DNA of 45,596 bases from NCBI GenBank assembly GCA_003159495.1, contig PLPI01000141.1, forward strand, positions 5,532-51,127. The letters are read 5' to 3'. The position numbers and the translations under genes are program-made. Positions 43,150 to 45,596 of this stretch are shown in pieces. Origin of the DNA: a candidate division FCPU426 bacterium. Its GTDB lineage: Bacteria; Oederibacteriota; PGYV01; Palsa-1178. The notes under the pieces were generated by a model. That model made no database searches. It was not told the DNA's origin and was given only the letters and a program-made list of their open reading frames with translations. How positions within the stretch are numbered: the first letter of the stretch is position 1; each line of letters opens with the position of its first letter.

Positions 43150-43300
43150 ATTACCCCCGTGGGCCGGCGCAGAATAATCCGCCCTGTTTGGCTTATTATA
43201 ACAAATAGATAGAAATTAAAGGGAATTAAATAAAACGGCTATTTTAACAAGGGGTAGAGGCAGATGAATTTGTGTGATATAGGCCCATCCATTAACCGTT

Positions 43301-43353
43301 AAAGAAAACGGGCCGCATGCCGGGAGTTTCAAATTCCCGTACTTTGCGGCCCG
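43301..43353 (-). terminator. terminator of the Thr-rich lipoprotein gene
   Basis: Outer stem CGGGCCGCA / TGCGGCCCG (43309-43317 with 43345-43353), inner stem CGGGA / TCCCG, and TTTTCTTT on the minus strand, about 60 bp beyond the stop at 43412. Confidence 0.7.
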
Positions 43354-43411
43354 CAGTTTTATACTATTGCCCGGGGTTTTAAAACGTGCTCCCGGCCAGT
43401 TTTTAAATGAT

Positions 43412-44230
43412 TTACTTTGTTAAGTTCAGCCTTGCCGTCTGGTAAACCTGTACGCTGCACTGGGCGGTGTATCCGCCCGTTCCGGACATTGTTATATAAG
43501 GTTGTCTCTGCTGGTTTACCAGCACTGCGTAACTGCTTCCTGTCTGGTAAACAAAGGTGAATGTATAGGGGGAAATTGCCGAATCGTCGGTGTAATAGGT
43601 TTTACTGTAATCCGAACTATATATGTACTCAAAACTTACGCCGGAATCACCGGCGACTGTCCATGTTGCCGACGAACCGTCGCCTGCAATGGTTATTCCC
43701 CCCGGCACATTGTCTACCTGTGCCGTAAATGTCCTTCCGTCATATGTCACTATCTGGATTTCGTAGTTATTCCCGGGAACATAAGTTGCTGGTGAGCTAT
43801 TAACATAATCTCCGTAAGACGCGTTATAAGGCATCTGTACGGGAGGATTCGCATCGCCAAGGTCGTCTATCTGCACCTGAGCGGTGTCCACCTCACTGCC
43901 GTTCTCCATCACCCTGGCTTGATAACTTATGCTACCCGAATCACTGGTGATATAAACGTCCGAGCTTATGGAAGGAAGCGCCGTGCTCGTAAATGTAGGC
44001 GTCACTGTAGCGGTTTCGGTATAAAACACGGTATTTGTTGCGGTGGCTGTTGCGGTAAGCACCTCAGTTGCGGTTCCATTCATAACAGGCGTGCTTGTGC
44101 CCGTCGCCGATGTGCCCGTTGATACCGGAGATGCCGGACTTGACTTGGAACAATTTGTAATAAATATGACAAGCAGAAAGCCTGCCACGATAGAAAAAAA
44201 TAGTAAAAATTTATTGCCTGTATTTTTCAT
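43412..44230 (-). CDS. Thr/Ser-rich lipoprotein, hypothetical
   Basis: A 272-residue exported protein. The signal peptide ends in a lipobox-like FITNC (Cys about 27). A Thr/Ser/Pro-rich stretch (about 30-88; TATATATNT) resembles the linkers of the giant PPC lipoprotein. The C-terminal 180 residues look like beta-strand-rich Ig-like domains (VYITSDSGSISYQARVMENGSEVDTAQV) and end in strand-like YTAQCSVQVYQTARLNLTK. No family recognised. GGAGG lies 5-6 nt before the ATG. A surface or periplasmic role is likely; the shared linker style with the giant protein suggests the same secretion style rather than homology. Confidence 0.75.
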   Translation of the reverse strand: MKNTGNKFLLFFSIVAGFLLVIFITNCSKSSPASPVSTGTSATGTSTPVMNGTATEVLTATATATNTVFYTETATVTPTFTSTALPSISSDVYITSDSGSISYQARVMENGSEVDTAQVQIDDLGDANPPVQMPYNASYGDYVNSSPATYVPGNNYEIQIVTYDGRTFTAQVDNVPGGITIAGDGSSATWTVAGDSGVSFEYIYSSDYSKTYYTDDSAISPYTFTFVYQTGSSYAVLVNQQRQPYITMSGTGGYTAQCSVQVYQTARLNLTK

Positions 44231-44597
44231 TGTTTCCTCCGTGTCGTTTTTTATTATCCAATTTTAAAATCTCTGGAAATTATTATATATGCCAAAGATT
44301 ATAACAAAACCAATCAACCTAAAATTTTTTATAATTTTATTACAGACGCCATCAAAAATCAACAAAAATTTTCATTCCGTGGGTTCCATGGCATAAACTT
44401 TCATTTTTTACCTGCAAAAGCGTTATAGCCAAAATTGACATTTGAATGGTTAAGAAAATGCTATTGGGTTATCAGACATAATATCCCCTGCGGGGCTGGT
44501 TCATTTTTAATTGATTTATGGCATAAAAGTAATTCTTCTGTCTCCTTTCTTTATCGGTCCGATCCATTCATTTCGCTGGGGGTTTATAAAATAAATA
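44231..44597. other. AT-rich intergenic region
   Basis: About 370 bases between the Thr-rich lipoprotein and a terminator. It contains A/T-rich tracts with several TATAAT-like boxes on the minus strand but no convincing full promoter, and a weak plus-strand ORF (66 codons) that runs into the terminator and is probably not coding. Confidence 0.4.
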
Positions 44598-44631
44598 AAG
44601 GCCGGGTTATATGTTTCCCCGGCCGTTATGC
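44598..44631 (-). terminator. terminator of the coiled-coil protein gene
   Basis: Stem GGCCGGG / CCCGGCC (44600-44606 with 44618-44624), followed on the minus strand by TTTATTTATTTTA. Confidence 0.75.
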
Positions 44632-44657
44632 CTAATTAGATTTATCGTATTATATAC

Positions 44658-45131
44658 TTATGACTTTTTTGGCATTATTGTATCGGTGACCAATTTTTCA
44701 ATTTCCTTTTCAGTGAATTCACTTTTTGATGGCTTCCGTTTTGACTTTTTATCAACAAATAATGTTTTCCCGTTTTCAAATATTAATTTCAGAATTACAC
44801 GTTTCCCACACTTAACATCCATTCCTAAAGGCGATAATTTATCATTAATATTTTGTTCAAATGTTATAGCCGTCTTGCCGTGATAAAGAATATGAAACTC
44901 CTCTATCTGGGCTATAAATTCAACCCTGATCTTATCACCAAACTTTTTTATAACGCCTTTCACTTTATTATATAAAACTTTTATTTGTTCTTCATATTGC
45001 CGCAATTCTTCATCTATCTTTTTTTGCTTATCATTAATTAATCGTGTCGCTTTGTTTTCTGTTTGCTGCTTTTCCATTTCCTTTCTTCTTTTTTTCCATA
45101 CATCTCCAGTTTTTCCAGTTTTATCTGCCAA
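44658..45131 (-). CDS. coiled-coil hypothetical protein
   Basis: A 157-residue, highly charged soluble protein with no recognised family. The N-terminal half (about 10-60) is a Lys/Glu/Gln-rich helix with coiled-coil character (KKRRKEMEKQQTENK, QKKIDEELRQYEEQIKVLYNKVKGVIKKFG). The second half has strand-like VEFIAQIEEFHILYHGKTAITFEQ and ILKLIFENGKTLFVDKK, ending in a Lys-rich tail. The start is TTG at 45131 with GGAGG 7 nt before it. Lower GC than the core genes suggests a more recently acquired or weakly constrained gene. Confidence 0.65.
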   Translation of the reverse strand: MADKTGKTGDVWKKRRKEMEKQQTENKATRLINDKQKKIDEELRQYEEQIKVLYNKVKGVIKKFGDKIRVEFIAQIEEFHILYHGKTAITFEQNINDKLSPLGMDVKCGKRVILKLIFENGKTLFVDKKSKRKPSKSEFTEKEIEKLVTDTIMPKKS

Positions 45132-45498
45132 TTCTCTGCCTCCTAGTTTGTTTTAAATCTTTATTATCAGATATCTGATCGTGGCCGGAAAAACTTAATT
45201 CTTAAGATATATATAAAATCTTTTTTAAGGCAAACAATTACGCCTCCTTAAAGAGTATTTATACATTCATTTGTCAATTAAGTATATAGCAATTAACATG
45301 CCGCAAAATGTTTTGAATTTATTCTGGTTTTTTATGATATAAAACATCATTATAATAACTTAATTATACGGCAAAGTCCCACGATTGATGATTTAATCAG
45401 GTAAGTTTAAAACAATTAATCAAAATCAATGTCTCATTATAATACAATACGTATTTTTGATGCATGCTGGTTTTTAAATGCTTTTTGCCCTTCCCTAG
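45132..45498. other. long AT-rich non-coding region
   Basis: About 370 bases without an ORF, very A/T-rich. It presumably contains the promoter of the coiled-coil gene. No hairpin or RNA structure stands out until the repeat at 45499. Confidence 0.4.
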
Positions 45499-45541
45499 GT
45501 ACTGTCGAAAAACCCCATAAATGTTACCTGATCCCGGGTAT
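45499..45541 (+). repeat. dispersed repeat, copy with ATCCCGGGTAT tail
   Basis: GTACTGTCGAAAAACC, then 16 nt, then ATCCCGGGTAT. Positions 1-38 hold the same two blocks in opposite orientation with a 13-nt gap, so the window is nearly bounded by inverted copies. Confidence 0.65.
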
Positions 45542-45574
45542 ATGGTGTTTTTATCGGCCTTGCGCCGCTCATCT

Positions 45575-45596
45575 GATGGCCTCGCAAGAGGCCGTC
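45575..45596. other. GCAA-tetraloop hairpin at the window edge
   Basis: GATGGCCTC / GAGGCCGTC form a 9-bp stem (one G-T pair) with a GCAA (GNRA) loop. It may be part of a structured RNA or terminator that continues beyond the window. Confidence 0.35.

Noticed and set aside
44435-44635. Plus-strand 66-codon ORF
   Set aside because: No ribosome binding site, and it runs through the terminator hairpin of the opposite gene.
45132-45596. tRNA or riboswitch in the long right-hand gap
   Set aside because: No cloverleaf or known aptamer consensus could be traced; only a GCAA hairpin at the very edge, too incomplete to assign.

Overview
The window reads as a bacterial chromosome segment of moderate GC content, densely coded, from a Gram-negative (diderm) organism. 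There are lipoproteins with lipoboxes, a putative outer-membrane beta-barrel protein ending in Phe, a LolA-like periplasmic protein and an MMPL/RND exporter. PPi-dependent phosphofructokinase, three cobalamin-binding-type radical SAM enzymes, a probable Re-type (LeuA-like) citrate synthase and a class I [4Fe-4S] fumarase point to an anaerobic or microaerophilic lifestyle. Thr/Pro-rich linkers and unusual giant repeat proteins suggest a poorly cultivated lineage, but I cannot name the phylum from sequence alone. No rRNA, tRNA, CRISPR, phage or transposase gene was recognised.

Layout. 1-2.4 kb: PPi-phosphofructokinase on the minus strand and a small plus-strand ORF. 2.5-18.4 kb, all minus strand: radical SAM + DUF1232 pair, TVP38-family membrane protein, a 2414-residue lipoprotein made of 16 PPC-like modules translationally coupled to an OMP/TPR protein, a nitroreductase, two more radical SAM proteins and a LysM/M23 envelope peptidase. 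18.7-23.7 kb, plus strand: a TCA-cycle operon (Re-citrate synthase candidate, isocitrate dehydrogenase, malate dehydrogenase, fumarase alpha and beta) driven by a consensus sigma70-type promoter and closed by a strong hairpin. 23.8-29.7 kb, minus strand: a lipid/hydrophobe export cluster (outer-membrane protein, LolA-like protein, MMPL exporter, two paralogous TetR regulators) with three related palindromes. 29.9-31.8 kb, plus strand: aconitase, which completes the citrate-to-2-oxoglutarate arm. 31.8-45.1 kb, all minus strand: amidohydrolase, diguanylate cyclase, PurA, SerA with a class V aminotransferase (serine synthesis), a PocR-GAF-PAS histidine kinase with response regulator, a cold-shock protein, a second response regulator with a small membrane protein, a second diguanylate cyclase, a Thr-rich lipoprotein and a coiled-coil hypothetical protein.

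How they fit together. Citrate synthase, aconitase, isocitrate dehydrogenase, fumarase and malate dehydrogenase in one 13-kb stretch give most of a TCA cycle, with no Si-type citrate synthase, 2-oxoglutarate oxidoreductase or succinyl-CoA synthetase seen here. The MMPL/LolA/OMP set looks like a regulated envelope export route.

The most interesting non-coding signals are: the shared CGAC...GTCG operator family of the TetR-MMPL locus; a 235-bp nested fold-back element upstream of purA; a short dispersed intergenic repeat (core ACTGTCGAAAAACC) found at least six times, including near both ends of the window in opposite orientation; a second dispersed repeat just after three stop codons; and a tandem 11-bp repeat between the divergent M23 and TCA promoters.
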